From JBDSTZ01 sp039927975 (GTDB lineage Bacteria; Pseudomonadota; Gammaproteobacteria; Burkholderiales; Burkholderiaceae_D), in contig JBDSTZ010000224.1 in the NCBI GenBank assembly GCA_039927975.1, positions 1 to 11,750 on the forward strand: 11,750 nt of DNA, given 5' to 3'. The position numbers and the translations under genes are program-made. Positions 1 to 6,342 of this stretch are shown piece after piece; position 1 is the first letter of the stretch, and each line of letters starts with the position of its first letter. The notes beneath the pieces were generated by a model, which ran no database searches, was not told where the DNA came from, and saw only the letters and a list, made by a program, of their open reading frames with translations.

Positions 1-1
1 G

Positions 2-397
2 GTGGAAAGCAGTCTCGATCCGAGCGAAACGGTGGTTGCGCCGCCTGCGAGCGGGCCGGCAGTGATGTCCGCAGCTGCGCCGGCATCTGAGCCGGCGCCG
101 GCAGTCTCGCCGATCACCGGCGAGCCGCTGGTGGGGGCTGTCGCCAAGCCTGAAGCGAAGCGTGCGCCGCCATCGGAGCTGGCAAGTTATAAACTGTTGA
201 TCAAGCCCTGGGGCACTGTGTATGTGGACGGCAAGGAGCGCGGGGTCAGCCCGCCGCTCAAGAAGCTCACGCTCGCACCCGGCAAGCATAAAATCCGCGT
301 CGTCAATCCGAGTTTTCCGGAATATGTGACGAACGTCGAACTTGAGAAAAACAAGAGCGGTACGATTGAACACGACTTCTCGGCCGCTCATCGATAA
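2..397 (+). CDS. PEGA-domain protein, C-terminal part (cut by left edge)
   Basis: The reading frame is open to the left edge, so this is probably the C-terminal 131 residues of a longer protein. The first ~63 visible residues form an Ala/Pro-rich, low-complexity linker. Residues ~64-128 match a PEGA domain: a beta-rich repeat with the pattern IKPWGTVYVDGKERG, then SPPLKKLTLAPGKHKIRV. PEGA domains are usually extracytoplasmic and often sit at the C-terminus of Ser/Thr kinases or cell-envelope proteins. The gene ends 17 bases before the lipoprotein gene at 415, in the same direction, so the two are probably one operon. Because that neighbour resembles TssQ, this could be the tail of a kinase-like or envelope protein of a type VI secretion cluster, but no kinase sequence is visible here. 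The PEGA call is fairly secure; the identity of the full protein is not. The GTG at 2 is probably not the true start. Confidence 0.65.
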   Translation: MESSLDPSETVVAPPASGPAVMSAAAPASEPAPAVSPITGEPLVGAVAKPEAKRAPPSELASYKLLIKPWGTVYVDGKERGVSPPLKKLTLAPGKHKIRVVNPSFPEYVTNVELEKNKSGTIEHDFSAAHR

Positions 398-414
398 CAC
401 CGCAAGGACTGACT

Positions 415-843
415 ATGATTTTGACTAACCGATTCGCTCCCCTCGCCGGCCTGCTGGCGGCCGCGCTGCTCGCCGGCTGCGCCCACACGCCGTTCGGCGG
501 CGGCAAGGAGACGCCCGGCAGCCATCCGCGCGCAGACGCGGTCGCGCCGTCCGATCCGGCGCAGATCGCCCTCAAGGAAGGGCTGGACGCGTACAACAAT
601 GGCGACTACAACGGCGCCATCAAGAAGCTGGCCGCTCCCGATATCGCCAAAGGTTCGAAGGCGATCCAGCTGAGCGCACTGAAATACACGGCATTCAGCT
701 ATTGCGTTACGTCGCGTCCGGTGCCTTGCCGGCAGCAGTTCGACAAGGCGCTCAAGCTTGATCCTGGGTTTGAACTGGAAGCGGGGGAAAACGGCCATCC
801 CTTGTGGGGGCCGGTTTTTGCGAAGGCCAAGAAGGCGAAGTAG
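415..843 (+). CDS. tssQ: TssQ-like type VI secretion-associated lipoprotein
   Basis: This 142-residue protein starts with a lipoprotein signal peptide: Arg6, a hydrophobic stretch at residues 10-20, and the lipobox L19-A20-G21-C22. Cys22 should become the lipidated N-terminus. It should therefore be anchored in the envelope, probably in the outer membrane, since no Asp follows the Cys. Residues ~52-125 look like a short tetratricopeptide-type helical domain, with EGLDAYNNGDYNGAIKKL and later CRQQFDKALKLDPGF. The C-terminal HPLWGPVFAKAK segment is distinctive and recalls the TssQ family of Burkholderiales T6SS loci; this rests on memory of the family, not on a search. An AGGA at 405-408, 6 bases before the ATG, supports the start. 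It follows the PEGA gene by 17 bases, consistent with an operon. The alternative name is simply TPR-like lipoprotein. No clear terminator follows. Confidence 0.6.
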   Translation: MILTNRFAPLAGLLAAALLAGCAHTPFGGGKETPGSHPRADAVAPSDPAQIALKEGLDAYNNGDYNGAIKKLAAPDIAKGSKAIQLSALKYTAFSYCVTSRPVPCRQQFDKALKLDPGFELEAGENGHPLWGPVFAKAKKAK

Positions 844-918
844 GCTTGAGGGCATTGCCTCACTGAGGTCTTCGCCGTTCAGCCAGAAATCCGTCCGTTG
901 CGCGCTTCGGTGCTATGG

Positions 919-969
919 GTCCCCGCCTGCGCGCGGACGACGGGATGCACATTCCCCCGGCGCGGGGAC
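919..969 (+). repeat. REP-like inverted repeat between tssQ-like gene and oxidoreductase gene
   Basis: GTCCCCGC (919-926) is perfectly complementary to GCGGGGAC (962-969). A closer copy, GCGCGGAC (931-938), pairs with one mismatch. The motif GTCCCCGCCTGCGCG followed by GGACGAC is of the kind scattered between genes as REP elements in many proteobacteria. It lies in the 198-base gap 844-1041, outside any convincing gene. Only one unit is seen here, so repetition elsewhere in the genome is inferred. Confidence 0.5.
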
Positions 970-1041
970 AACGACAACGAGGCGCTGGCAGCGGCCTTGG
1001 CATCATGTCATCATGAGCGAACTTCGTTCATTCAGGCTCCG

Positions 1042-2151
1042 ATGACATCGACTTCGCATACCGTTCTTGTGCTTGGCGGTTACGGCTTTTTTGGCGGCCG
1101 GATTTGCACCGCCCTCGCCCGGCACACCAACATCCGCCTCCTGATCGGCGGCCGCAGTCTGGCACAGGCACAGGCGCTGGCGGCATCGCTTTCATTGCCA
1201 CCCTCCCAGGCCGTCTCGATCGACGCCAACGGCGCCGACCTCGCGCAGCGGCTTGCCACGCTCGGCGTCGATACCGTGATCCATACCGCCGGCCCGTTCC
1301 AGGGCCAGGACTATGCCGTGGCCCGCGCGGCGATCACGGCCGGCGCCAATTACATCGACCTGGCCGACGGCCGGGATTTTGTGGCCGGCATCGGCGAACT
1401 TGACGCGCTGGCGCGCGAGCGCGGCGTGTTCGTCACCAGCGGCGCCAGCTCCCTGCCCGCGCTGTCCTCGGCCGTCGTCGACCGCTACCTCGGGCGCTTC
1501 CAACGGCTCGAGATCGTCCGCAGCGGCATCGGCTCGGGCGCCCGCGCGCCGGGGCTGGCCACCATGCGCGGGGTGTTCAGCGATTGCGGCAAGCCGTTCA
1601 TGCGCCTGACAGGCGGCCGGCAGCAGACCACCCACGGCTGGCTAGACCTGCATCGCTACCGGTTTCCGGCGCCGGTCGGCACACGCCTGCTGGGCAGCTG
1701 CGATGTACCCGATCTGGCGCTGTTTCCCGCCCGTTATCCCGATCTGCACACGGTGAGTTTTCATGCCGGCTTTGCCAGCGCGCCCGGCCACCTCGGCATC
1801 TGGTTCATGTCGCAGCTGGCGCGCCTCGGCCTGATTGCCAGCCTGACCCCACTGGTCACGCCGCTGCACACCGTGAGCCAGAAGCTGGAACGCTTCATGA
1901 GCGACAAGGGCGGCATGTTCGTGACGATGGAGGGCGTCGGCGCCGATGGCCAGGCGCTCAAGCTGGCGTGGCATGTGCTGGCGGCGCAAAACCACGGCCC
2001 GCATATTCCCTGCGGCGCCTCGATCGCGCTGGCGAAGAAGCTCGCGCGCGGCGATCCGCTGCCGCACGGCGCTATGCCGTGCATGGGGCTGGTGACGGTC
2101 GAGGAATACCTGGCCGCGCTCGATGGTTACGACGTGCGCGAGGTGACCTGA
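1042..2151 (+). CDS. Saccharopine dehydrogenase-like NAD(P)-binding oxidoreductase
   Basis: This 369-residue protein begins with a Rossmann fold. A beta strand (VLVLG) is followed by the glycine-rich loop GGYGFFGG at residues 12-19, which should bind the dinucleotide phosphate. Later landmarks, TVIHTAGPFQGQDYAVARAA and then ANYIDLADG, match the saccharopine dehydrogenase NADP-binding family, in which a short-chain-like N-terminal domain is followed by a less conserved C-terminal domain. The substrate cannot be read from the sequence, and true saccharopine dehydrogenase activity is not implied. The frame is open further upstream to 898, but that extension crosses the REP-like repeat and the Rossmann strand starts just after the ATG at 1042, so I chose 1042. 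A weak AGG lies at 1034-1036. The gene is monocistronic: it is separated from tssQ by the repeat and ends in a bidirectional terminator shared with efp. Confidence 0.8.
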   Translation: MTSTSHTVLVLGGYGFFGGRICTALARHTNIRLLIGGRSLAQAQALAASLSLPPSQAVSIDANGADLAQRLATLGVDTVIHTAGPFQGQDYAVARAAITAGANYIDLADGRDFVAGIGELDALARERGVFVTSGASSLPALSSAVVDRYLGRFQRLEIVRSGIGSGARAPGLATMRGVFSDCGKPFMRLTGGRQQTTHGWLDLHRYRFPAPVGTRLLGSCDVPDLALFPARYPDLHTVSFHAGFASAPGHLGIWFMSQLARLGLIASLTPLVTPLHTVSQKLERFMSDKGGMFVTMEGVGADGQALKLAWHVLAAQNHGPHIPCGASIALAKKLARGDPLPHGAMPCMGLVTVEEYLAALDGYDVREVT

Positions 2152-2191
2152 CGACGCCTGACGCCGCCTGGCCGTCGTAAAACTGCAGGCG

Positions 2192-2227
2192 AAAAAAAAC
2201 ACGGCGCTTGATGGCTGCCGTGTTTTT
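2192..2227. terminator. Bidirectional rho-independent terminator between convergent genes
   Basis: AAAAACACGGC (2195-2205) pairs perfectly with GCCGTGTTTTT (2217-2227) around an 11-base loop. The plus strand ends in a T tract at 2223-2227. The run of eight A at 2192-2199 gives a U tract on the minus strand. It can therefore end both the oxidoreductase transcript (+) and the efp transcript (-), whose stop codons lie 41 bases to the left and 36 bases to the right. Confidence 0.85.
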
Positions 2228-2262
2228 CGCAAGCCGGCACGAAGCGGCCGGCCCGGTGTTTC

Positions 2263-2838
2263 TTAGTTGCGCACGACGCGCTTGTACTCGTTGGTGCGGG
2301 TGTCGATTTCGATGACGTCGTCCTGGCTCACGAACAGCGGCACTTGCACGCTGTGGCGATACTTCTCGATGGCGTTCTCGATCTTGGCTTCTTTCAGGAC
2401 GTTGCCCGAAGTGTTGCCCTTGACCGCTGGCTCCGAGTAGGCGATCTGGCGCTGGATCGTGGTTGGCAGTTCAACCGAGATGGCTTTCTCGTTGTAGAAC
2501 ACGGCTTCGCATTCCATGCCGTCCTTCAGGTAGTTCAGCGCTTCGCCCAGGTTCTCTTCTTCGATTTCATACTGGTTGTATTCGGTGTCCATGAAAACGA
2601 ACAGCGGATCGGCGAAGTACGAGTAGGTCACCGGCTTCTTGTCGAGCACAACGACGTCGAACTTGTCGTCGCCGCGGAACACGTTTTCCAGTGGGCTGTT
2701 CGTCAGAAGATTTTTCATCTTCCACTTGTAGGTGAAGCCCGTGCGGCTCGAACCGTTGACATCGGAACGCAACACGATCATTGGCTTGGAGTCGACCATA
2801 ATGATGTTGCCAACACGAATTTCTTTTGCAGGTTTCAT
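2263..2838 (-). CDS. efp: Translation elongation factor P
   Basis: This 191-residue protein is full length for EF-P, which enters the ribosomal E site and promotes peptide bond formation at polyproline stretches. Three beta-rich domains are expected: an N-terminal KOW-like domain (to ~65), an OB domain (~66-128) and a C-terminal OB domain (~129-191). The C-terminal domain carries the usual signature TSGNVLKEAKIENA and then VPLFVSQDDVIEIDTRT. The tip of the domain I loop reads GSSRTG with Arg32. Arginine at this site, rather than lysine, marks the subfamily that is rhamnosylated by EarP, and earP lies directly upstream. The start at 2838 gives the standard N-terminus, but no Shine-Dalgarno is visible in the bases before it (ACATTCCCT). 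A short upstream ORF overlaps the start codon. A promoter is proposed at the end of earP and a terminator follows at 2192-2227. Confidence 0.97.
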   Translation of the reverse strand: MKPAKEIRVGNIIMVDSKPMIVLRSDVNGSSRTGFTYKWKMKNLLTNSPLENVFRGDDKFDVVVLDKKPVTYSYFADPLFVFMDTEYNQYEIEEENLGEALNYLKDGMECEAVFYNEKAISVELPTTIQRQIAYSEPAVKGNTSGNVLKEAKIENAIEKYRHSVQVPLFVSQDDVIEIDTRTNEYKRVVRN

Positions 2839-2876
2839 AGGGAATGTACGTAAAAAGTGGGTTGCATGAAAATCAT
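2835..2876 (-). CDS. Possible 13-codon leader ORF overlapping the efp start
   Basis: In the efp leader an ATG at 2876-2874 opens a frame encoding MIFMQPTFYVHSL. It stops at TGA 2837-2835, which overlaps the efp ATG (2838-2836) in an ATGA arrangement. A weak AGG lies 6 bases before this ATG. Since efp itself shows no ribosome binding site, translation could reach efp by coupling from this leader ORF. It is short enough to arise by chance, so the call is tentative. Confidence 0.3.
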   Translation of the reverse strand: MIFMQPTFYVHSL

Positions 2877-2948
2877 CTGTCGCCTGCGGGCCTAACGCCG
2901 TAAGCGCACGTTTGATCGATTAAAGAATACGGTAGAAATTAACCGCGC

Positions 2949-2977
2949 ATTATACCTTACTTTGGCGCGCGGACTCC
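2949..2977 (-). promoter_or_regulatory. Putative efp promoter overlapping the earP stop codon
   Basis: Read on the minus strand, a perfect TATAAT -10 box occupies 2954-2949. It contains the earP stop codon (TAA, 2952-2950). It is followed by GCGCGG, a GC-rich discriminator of the kind seen at stringently controlled promoters of translation genes. The -35 region (about 2977-2972, GGAGTC) does not match consensus. Transcription would start near 2942, giving an efp leader of about 104 bases. Confidence 0.5.
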
Positions 2978-4152
2978 CTCAGCGAGCTGGCAAACTTCAA
3001 GAGGTTACCGGCCAAATCACCGTGATCGACCATCTCTGCGCGCCATTGCGTGGCTCTTTTTTCAATTGCCGGCAGGTCGGCGTGCAATTGACGCCATGCG
3101 GCGCCCCAATCCACGCCTTGCGCCGGTGCGCCATTGAATGCCATCGAAAATTGCTGGAGGCTGTCGATGGCGGGGACGAAACGATCGAGAAACGCCCGCA
3201 GCTTTTTGTGGTGCAGGTTTTCATCCTGCGGGTAAATGTGCCAGACGAATGGCTTGGCGGCCCATTGCGCGCGCACGATGGAATCCTCGCCGCGCACGAT
3301 ATTGACCTCGCAGGACCACAACAGCTTGTCGTAATCGGGTTGCGGCACGAAAGGGATCACGCGCACGGTGAGCGAACCTTGCGTGCCGGCGGCGCCTGCA
3401 TTTGCCGGGGCGCCAATGAAGGCCGCCACCGCTTCCGTGGCCACGCCCTCGGGCACCAGGCAAGTCATGGGACTCTCCTCTTCCCGCCACACGCTGAACA
3501 ATTCCGGCACCGGCGCGTGGGGGTAGCAGAACAGCGATATCGTGAACGCTGCCGCCTCCGCCGCCGTGACGCCCAGCCGTGCGAGGAAGGCCGCACGCGC
3601 CGAAGGATCGGCCAGAAACTGCTCGCGCTGCGCCTCGAGCGCGGCTTCGCGCAGCAGGCCGCCGGTTTTGCTCGTAAAGCCGGGGAAGAAAAAATGTTTG
3701 GTAATCGGCAGGCGCGGATGCGAGGACGGCAAAGTGTGACAACCTTCGACCCATTCCTCCGCGCTCATGCCTTCAAGGTTGAGCCAGACCGGACGCGGCG
3801 TGCACTGCGCCATTGCGGCGATATAGCCTTCCGGGATATCGCAGCCGAAAAACTCGATGACGATATCGGCGATGTCGCTGGTCGAAAAGACGCCGTCCTG
3901 ATTGGCCCAGTGGCGCACGGTGACGCCGGCCACTTGCTGGGTCTGGGCATCGATGTCAACGGCCGGCGCGATGCGCTGGAAGCTGCGCAGATCGTCCACC
4001 CACAGCGTGACCGCGACGCCATGCTCGACCTGCAATTGGCGCGACAGGCGCCAGCAGATTCCGATGTCGCCAAAATTGTCGACGACCTTGCAAAAGATCG
4101 CGAGTGTGATCGGCGAGGTGCGGGATAAAGTGCGGGACGAAGTGTGCGGCAT
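2950..4152 (-). CDS. earP: EF-P arginine rhamnosyltransferase EarP
   Basis: EarP is an inverting glycosyltransferase (family GT104) that transfers rhamnose from dTDP-rhamnose to Arg32 of EF-P. This 400-residue protein is close to the usual ~380. The N-terminal signature is clear: FCKVVDNFGDIGICWRLSRQL at residues 20-40, with Asp25 and Asp29 matching the two conserved, catalytically important aspartates of the family. The C-terminal nucleotide-sugar site is also present: RGEDS at 287-291 (Glu289, Asp290), then RAQWAAKPFVWHIYPQ with the expected aromatic and basic residues. The start at 4152 has AGGA three bases upstream, rather close; the first ~14 residues are not conserved-looking, but no better start is apparent. 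It lies 111 bases upstream of efp in the same direction, so enzyme and substrate are encoded together. No terminator separates them, so read-through into efp is likely in addition to efp's own promoter. Confidence 0.95.
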   Translation of the reverse strand: MPHTSSRTLSRTSPITLAIFCKVVDNFGDIGICWRLSRQLQVEHGVAVTLWVDDLRSFQRIAPAVDIDAQTQQVAGVTVRHWANQDGVFSTSDIADIVIEFFGCDIPEGYIAAMAQCTPRPVWLNLEGMSAEEWVEGCHTLPSSHPRLPITKHFFFPGFTSKTGGLLREAALEAQREQFLADPSARAAFLARLGVTAAEAAAFTISLFCYPHAPVPELFSVWREEESPMTCLVPEGVATEAVAAFIGAPANAGAAGTQGSLTVRVIPFVPQPDYDKLLWSCEVNIVRGEDSIVRAQWAAKPFVWHIYPQDENLHHKKLRAFLDRFVPAIDSLQQFSMAFNGAPAQGVDWGAAWRQLHADLPAIEKRATQWRAEMVDHGDLAGNLLKFASSLRESARQSKV

Positions 4153-4221
4153 GGGTCCTGTGAATCAAGGCGGTCGCGGGAATCAATGATAGCGCGGCGC
4201 GCGAATCGCCACCCCACATAG

Positions 4222-4272
4222 AAAAAGCCGGAGCACCTATACGCGCATGCGCGTTGGTCTGCTCCGGCTTTT
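4222..4272 (-). terminator. Rho-independent terminator after the distal tRNA-Glu
   Basis: AAAAGCCGGAGCA (4223-4235) pairs perfectly over 13 bases with TGCTCCGGCTTTT (4260-4272). The A run at 4222-4226 gives a U tract on the minus strand. It begins 4 bases after the CCA end of the tRNA-Glu at 4276. The loop holds a second small palindrome, CGCGCATGCGCG (4242-4253), which could add an inner hairpin. Confidence 0.9.
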
Positions 4273-4275
4273 AGC

Positions 4276-4351
4276 TGGCGTCCCCAAGGGGATTCGAACC
4301 CCTGTACTCACCGTGAAAGGGTGATGTCCTAGGCCTCTAGACGATGGGGAC
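4276..4351 (-). tRNA. tRNA-Glu (UUC), distal copy, CCA encoded
   Basis: This is a 76-base cloverleaf on the minus strand. The acceptor arm GTCCCCA pairs with TGGGGAC, the discriminator is G, and CCA is encoded at 4278-4276. The T arm contains GGTTCGAATCC. The anticodon loop CTTTCAC gives anticodon TTC, at plus positions 4315-4317. It is identical to the copy at 4473-4548. A terminator lies between the two copies, so this one may depend on its own promoter; a TAGAAT at 4377-4372 is a candidate -10, but no good -35 is seen. Confidence 0.97.
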
Positions 4352-4401
4352 AGAAATCTGTCCTGAGCGGTATTCTACCACCCCGACCTGTTACTACTGC
4401 A

Positions 4402-4429
4402 CCAATAAAAAACCCTGACTAGTCAGGGT
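4402..4429 (-). terminator. Rho-independent terminator between the two tRNA-Glu genes
   Basis: ACCCTGACTAGTCAGGGT (4412-4429) is a perfect 18-base palindrome. On the minus strand it is followed by TTTTTTATTGG (4411-4401). It lies 43 bases after the CCA end of the upstream tRNA-Glu and 60 bases before the next tRNA-Glu. It should end, at least in part, the tRNA-Ala/tRNA-Glu transcript. Confidence 0.75.
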
Positions 4430-4472
4430 GGTTTAGCGGTACTAAACAACACTTGCCTACTTCTCGAATTGC

Positions 4473-4548
4473 TGGCGTCCCCAAGGGGATTCGAACCCCT
4501 GTACTCACCGTGAAAGGGTGATGTCCTAGGCCTCTAGACGATGGGGAC
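4473..4548 (-). tRNA. tRNA-Glu (UUC), proximal copy, CCA encoded
   Basis: This 76-base cloverleaf is identical to the tRNA-Glu at 4276-4351. The anticodon TTC lies at plus positions 4512-4514, and CCA is encoded at 4475-4473. The identity extends two bases past the CCA, making a 78-base exact direct repeat (4274-4351 and 4471-4548). It follows tRNA-Ala by 34 bases and is probably processed from the same transcript. Confidence 0.97.
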
Positions 4549-4582
4549 CCGAACTAAAACTTTGCACTGCTCTCTTCAACGT

Positions 4583-4658
<76 letters not shown>

Positions 4659-4677
4659 GTACCGGTGAAGAAGCAAA

Positions 4678-4706
4678 ATTATAGACTACCTTCTTGCATT
4701 CTGCAA
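4678..4706 (-). promoter_or_regulatory. Promoter of the tRNA-Ala/tRNA-Glu cluster
   Basis: On the minus strand a perfect TATAAT (4683-4678) lies 17 bases from TTGCAG (4706-4701), which keeps the conserved TTG of the -35 box. Transcription would start near 4671, about a dozen bases before the tRNA-Ala 5' end. The -35 box sits inside a small inverted repeat, TTGCA/TGCAA (4694-4706). The whole site lies in the 67-base gap after the gltX stop codon. Confidence 0.7.
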
Positions 4707-4725
4707 AGAGCAAAAGCGAGAAAAC

Positions 4726-6120
4726 TTAAAGATATTTGCTCACGCGGGCCAAAACCGACTCGCGCCCGAAGGTCTCGAGCACCGCGTCGATGGCCGGCGT
4801 TTGCAGCTGGCCTGTGCTGATCAGGCGCAGCGGCATGGCGATCTGCGGCATCTTCAAGCCGTTGGCGGCCAGCACTTCCTTGATCATCGGCGCGATGGCC
4901 TCGCGCTTCCACTCCACCGTCTTGCAACGCTCGGCGAACTGCGCCAGCGCAGGTTTGACGGCCTCGGTCAGGTGCTGCGCCAGCAGGGCCGCGTCGGGCT
5001 GCGGTTCGCGGTAGAACAGCATGGCCTCGTCGGCCAGCTGGTTGACGGTATTGGCGCGCTCCTTCATGAGGCCCAGCACGGTCGCCAGCGACGGGCCGGC
5101 GGCGATGTCGGCGCCCTGCGCTTCCATCAGCGGACGGGCCAGGCCGGCCAGGCGCTCGTTGTCGGCCAGCTTGATGTAGTGGTTGTTCAGCCAGGCCAGT
5201 TTTTCATTGTTGAACTGGGCCGCCGACTTGGTCAGGTGATCGGTGTTGAACCAGGCGCAGAACTGCTCCATCGAAAACACTTCGTCGTCGCCGTGGCTCC
5301 AGCCCAGGCGCGCCAGGTAGTTGAGCATGGCTTCCGGCAAGAAGCCCTTGGCCGGGTAGTCCATCACGCTGACCGCGCCGTGGCGCTTGGACAGCTTCTC
5401 ACCGTCGGCGCCGAGGATCATCGGCAGGTGGCCGTACAGCGGCAGCGGCGCACCGATCGCGTGCAGGATGTTGATCTGGCGCGGCGTGTTGTTGACGTGG
5501 TCGTCACCCCGCAGCACGTGGGTGATCTGCATGTCCCAGTCGTCGACGGCAACGCAGAAGTTGTAGGTCGGCGTGCCGTCCGGGCGCGCGATGACGAGGT
5601 CGTCGAGCTCCTTGTTGGAGATCGTGATCGTGCCCTTGACCACGTCGTCCCACGACACCTCGCCATCGAGCGGATTCTTGAAGCGCACCACCGGCTTGCG
5701 CCCTTCCGGCACCGCCGGCAGGGTCTTGCCCGGCTCCGGACGCCAGGTACCGTCGTAGCGCGGCTTCTCGCCGGCTGCGCGCATGCGCTCGCGCATCGCT
5801 TCGACTTCCTCGGGGCTGGAATAGCACAGGTAGGCGGTGCCGGCTTCGAGCATCTGGCCGACCACCTCGCGGTAACGGTCCATGCGCTGCATCTGGTAGA
5901 ACGGGCCTTCGTCGTGGTTCAGGCCCAGCCACTGCATGCCTTCGATGATGGCCTGCACCGCTTCCGGCGTCGAGCGCTCCAGATCGGTGTCTTCGATGCG
6001 CAGCACGAAGGTGCCGCCGAAGTGGCGGGCATAGGCCCACGAATAGAGCGCGGTGCGGGCGCCGCCGAGGTGGAGGTAGCCGGTGGGGCTGGGAGCGAAA
6101 CGGGTGCGGACGACTGTCAT
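4726..6120 (-). CDS. gltX: Glutamyl-tRNA synthetase
   Basis: This class I aminoacyl-tRNA synthetase charges tRNA-Glu; two tRNA-Glu genes lie just downstream. With the start at 6120 it has 464 residues, normal for bacterial GluRS. The HIGH-type motif is HLGG at residues 17-20 (within FAPSPTGYLHLGG). The KMSKS-type motif is KLSKR at 242-246, followed by HGAVSV. The frame extends to an ATG at 6174, but the extra 18 residues precede the conserved MTVVRTRFAPSPTG start and run through a strong hairpin, so 6120 is preferred. The region that binds zinc in the E. coli enzyme reads LCYSS, then YDGTWR. Only one of the usual cysteines (Cys99) remains, so this is a zinc-free form, as in many GluRS. No Shine-Dalgarno is visible before the ATG. 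A 168-base gap separates the longest frame from the upstream UbiA gene. Confidence 0.97.
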   Translation of the reverse strand: MTVVRTRFAPSPTGYLHLGGARTALYSWAYARHFGGTFVLRIEDTDLERSTPEAVQAIIEGMQWLGLNHDEGPFYQMQRMDRYREVVGQMLEAGTAYLCYSSPEEVEAMRERMRAAGEKPRYDGTWRPEPGKTLPAVPEGRKPVVRFKNPLDGEVSWDDVVKGTITISNKELDDLVIARPDGTPTYNFCVAVDDWDMQITHVLRGDDHVNNTPRQINILHAIGAPLPLYGHLPMILGADGEKLSKRHGAVSVMDYPAKGFLPEAMLNYLARLGWSHGDDEVFSMEQFCAWFNTDHLTKSAAQFNNEKLAWLNNHYIKLADNERLAGLARPLMEAQGADIAAGPSLATVLGLMKERANTVNQLADEAMLFYREPQPDAALLAQHLTEAVKPALAQFAERCKTVEWKREAIAPMIKEVLAANGLKMPQIAMPLRLISTGQLQTPAIDAVLETFGRESVLARVSKYL

Positions 6121-6133
6121 GGCGGGCAATGTG

Positions 6134-6154
6134 GGCCGCGGGTTCGCCGCGGCC
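6134..6154 (-). promoter_or_regulatory. GC-only hairpin in the gltX leader
   Basis: GGCCGCGG (6134-6141) pairs perfectly with CCGCGGCC (6147-6154) around a 5-base loop. On the gltX mRNA the hairpin would end 13 bases before the chosen ATG, in the position where a ribosome binding site would normally lie. No such site is visible. There is no U tract, so it is not a standard terminator. A candidate -10 (TAAAAT, 6178-6173, no good -35) would place the transcript start near 6166, just upstream of it. Confidence 0.5.
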
Positions 6155-6342
6155 AGAATGTATAAAGGAGCCATTTTACCGCGCCAGCGGCCTGCGCCGC
6201 GAGCGTCCCTTTGCTGCCGGCCGGACTGCGCTATCCCGGTGCCATGCTCCCGCCGTCGCCTCCCTCACGCCGGACGCCGCACGCGCACGCCAGGTTCGGC
6301 CCTGCGCAGGCAGCAGCTCCCCCACCGCCCTCCCCGACCGCA

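Noticed and set aside
847..868. Terminator after the TssQ-like gene (TGAGG, CCTCA, TGAGG)
   Set aside because: The stems are only 5 bp and no T tract follows.
898..1041. N-terminal extension of the saccharopine dehydrogenase-like gene
   Set aside because: It crosses the REP-like repeat and precedes the first Rossmann strand by about 50 unlikely residues.
2962..4128. Long plus-strand frame opposite earP (388 residues)
   Set aside because: It is the antisense shadow of a gene with clear EarP motifs; composition is atypical and no family is recognisable.
4274..4548. tRNA duplication as a sign of an integrated element
   Set aside because: No integrase, transposase or att-like partial tRNA end is near; complete identical tRNA genes fit ordinary gene duplication.
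4801..6165. Long plus-strand frame opposite gltX (454 residues)
   Set aside because: It is a shadow of gltX in a high-GC genome, rich in His, Arg, Gln and Val, with no recognisable domain.
6175..6342. A gene, terminator or small RNA between the UbiA fusion and gltX
   Set aside because: Apart from a lone TAAAAT next to the gltX leader, no stem with U tract, promoter pair or coding pattern was found in this GC-rich gap.
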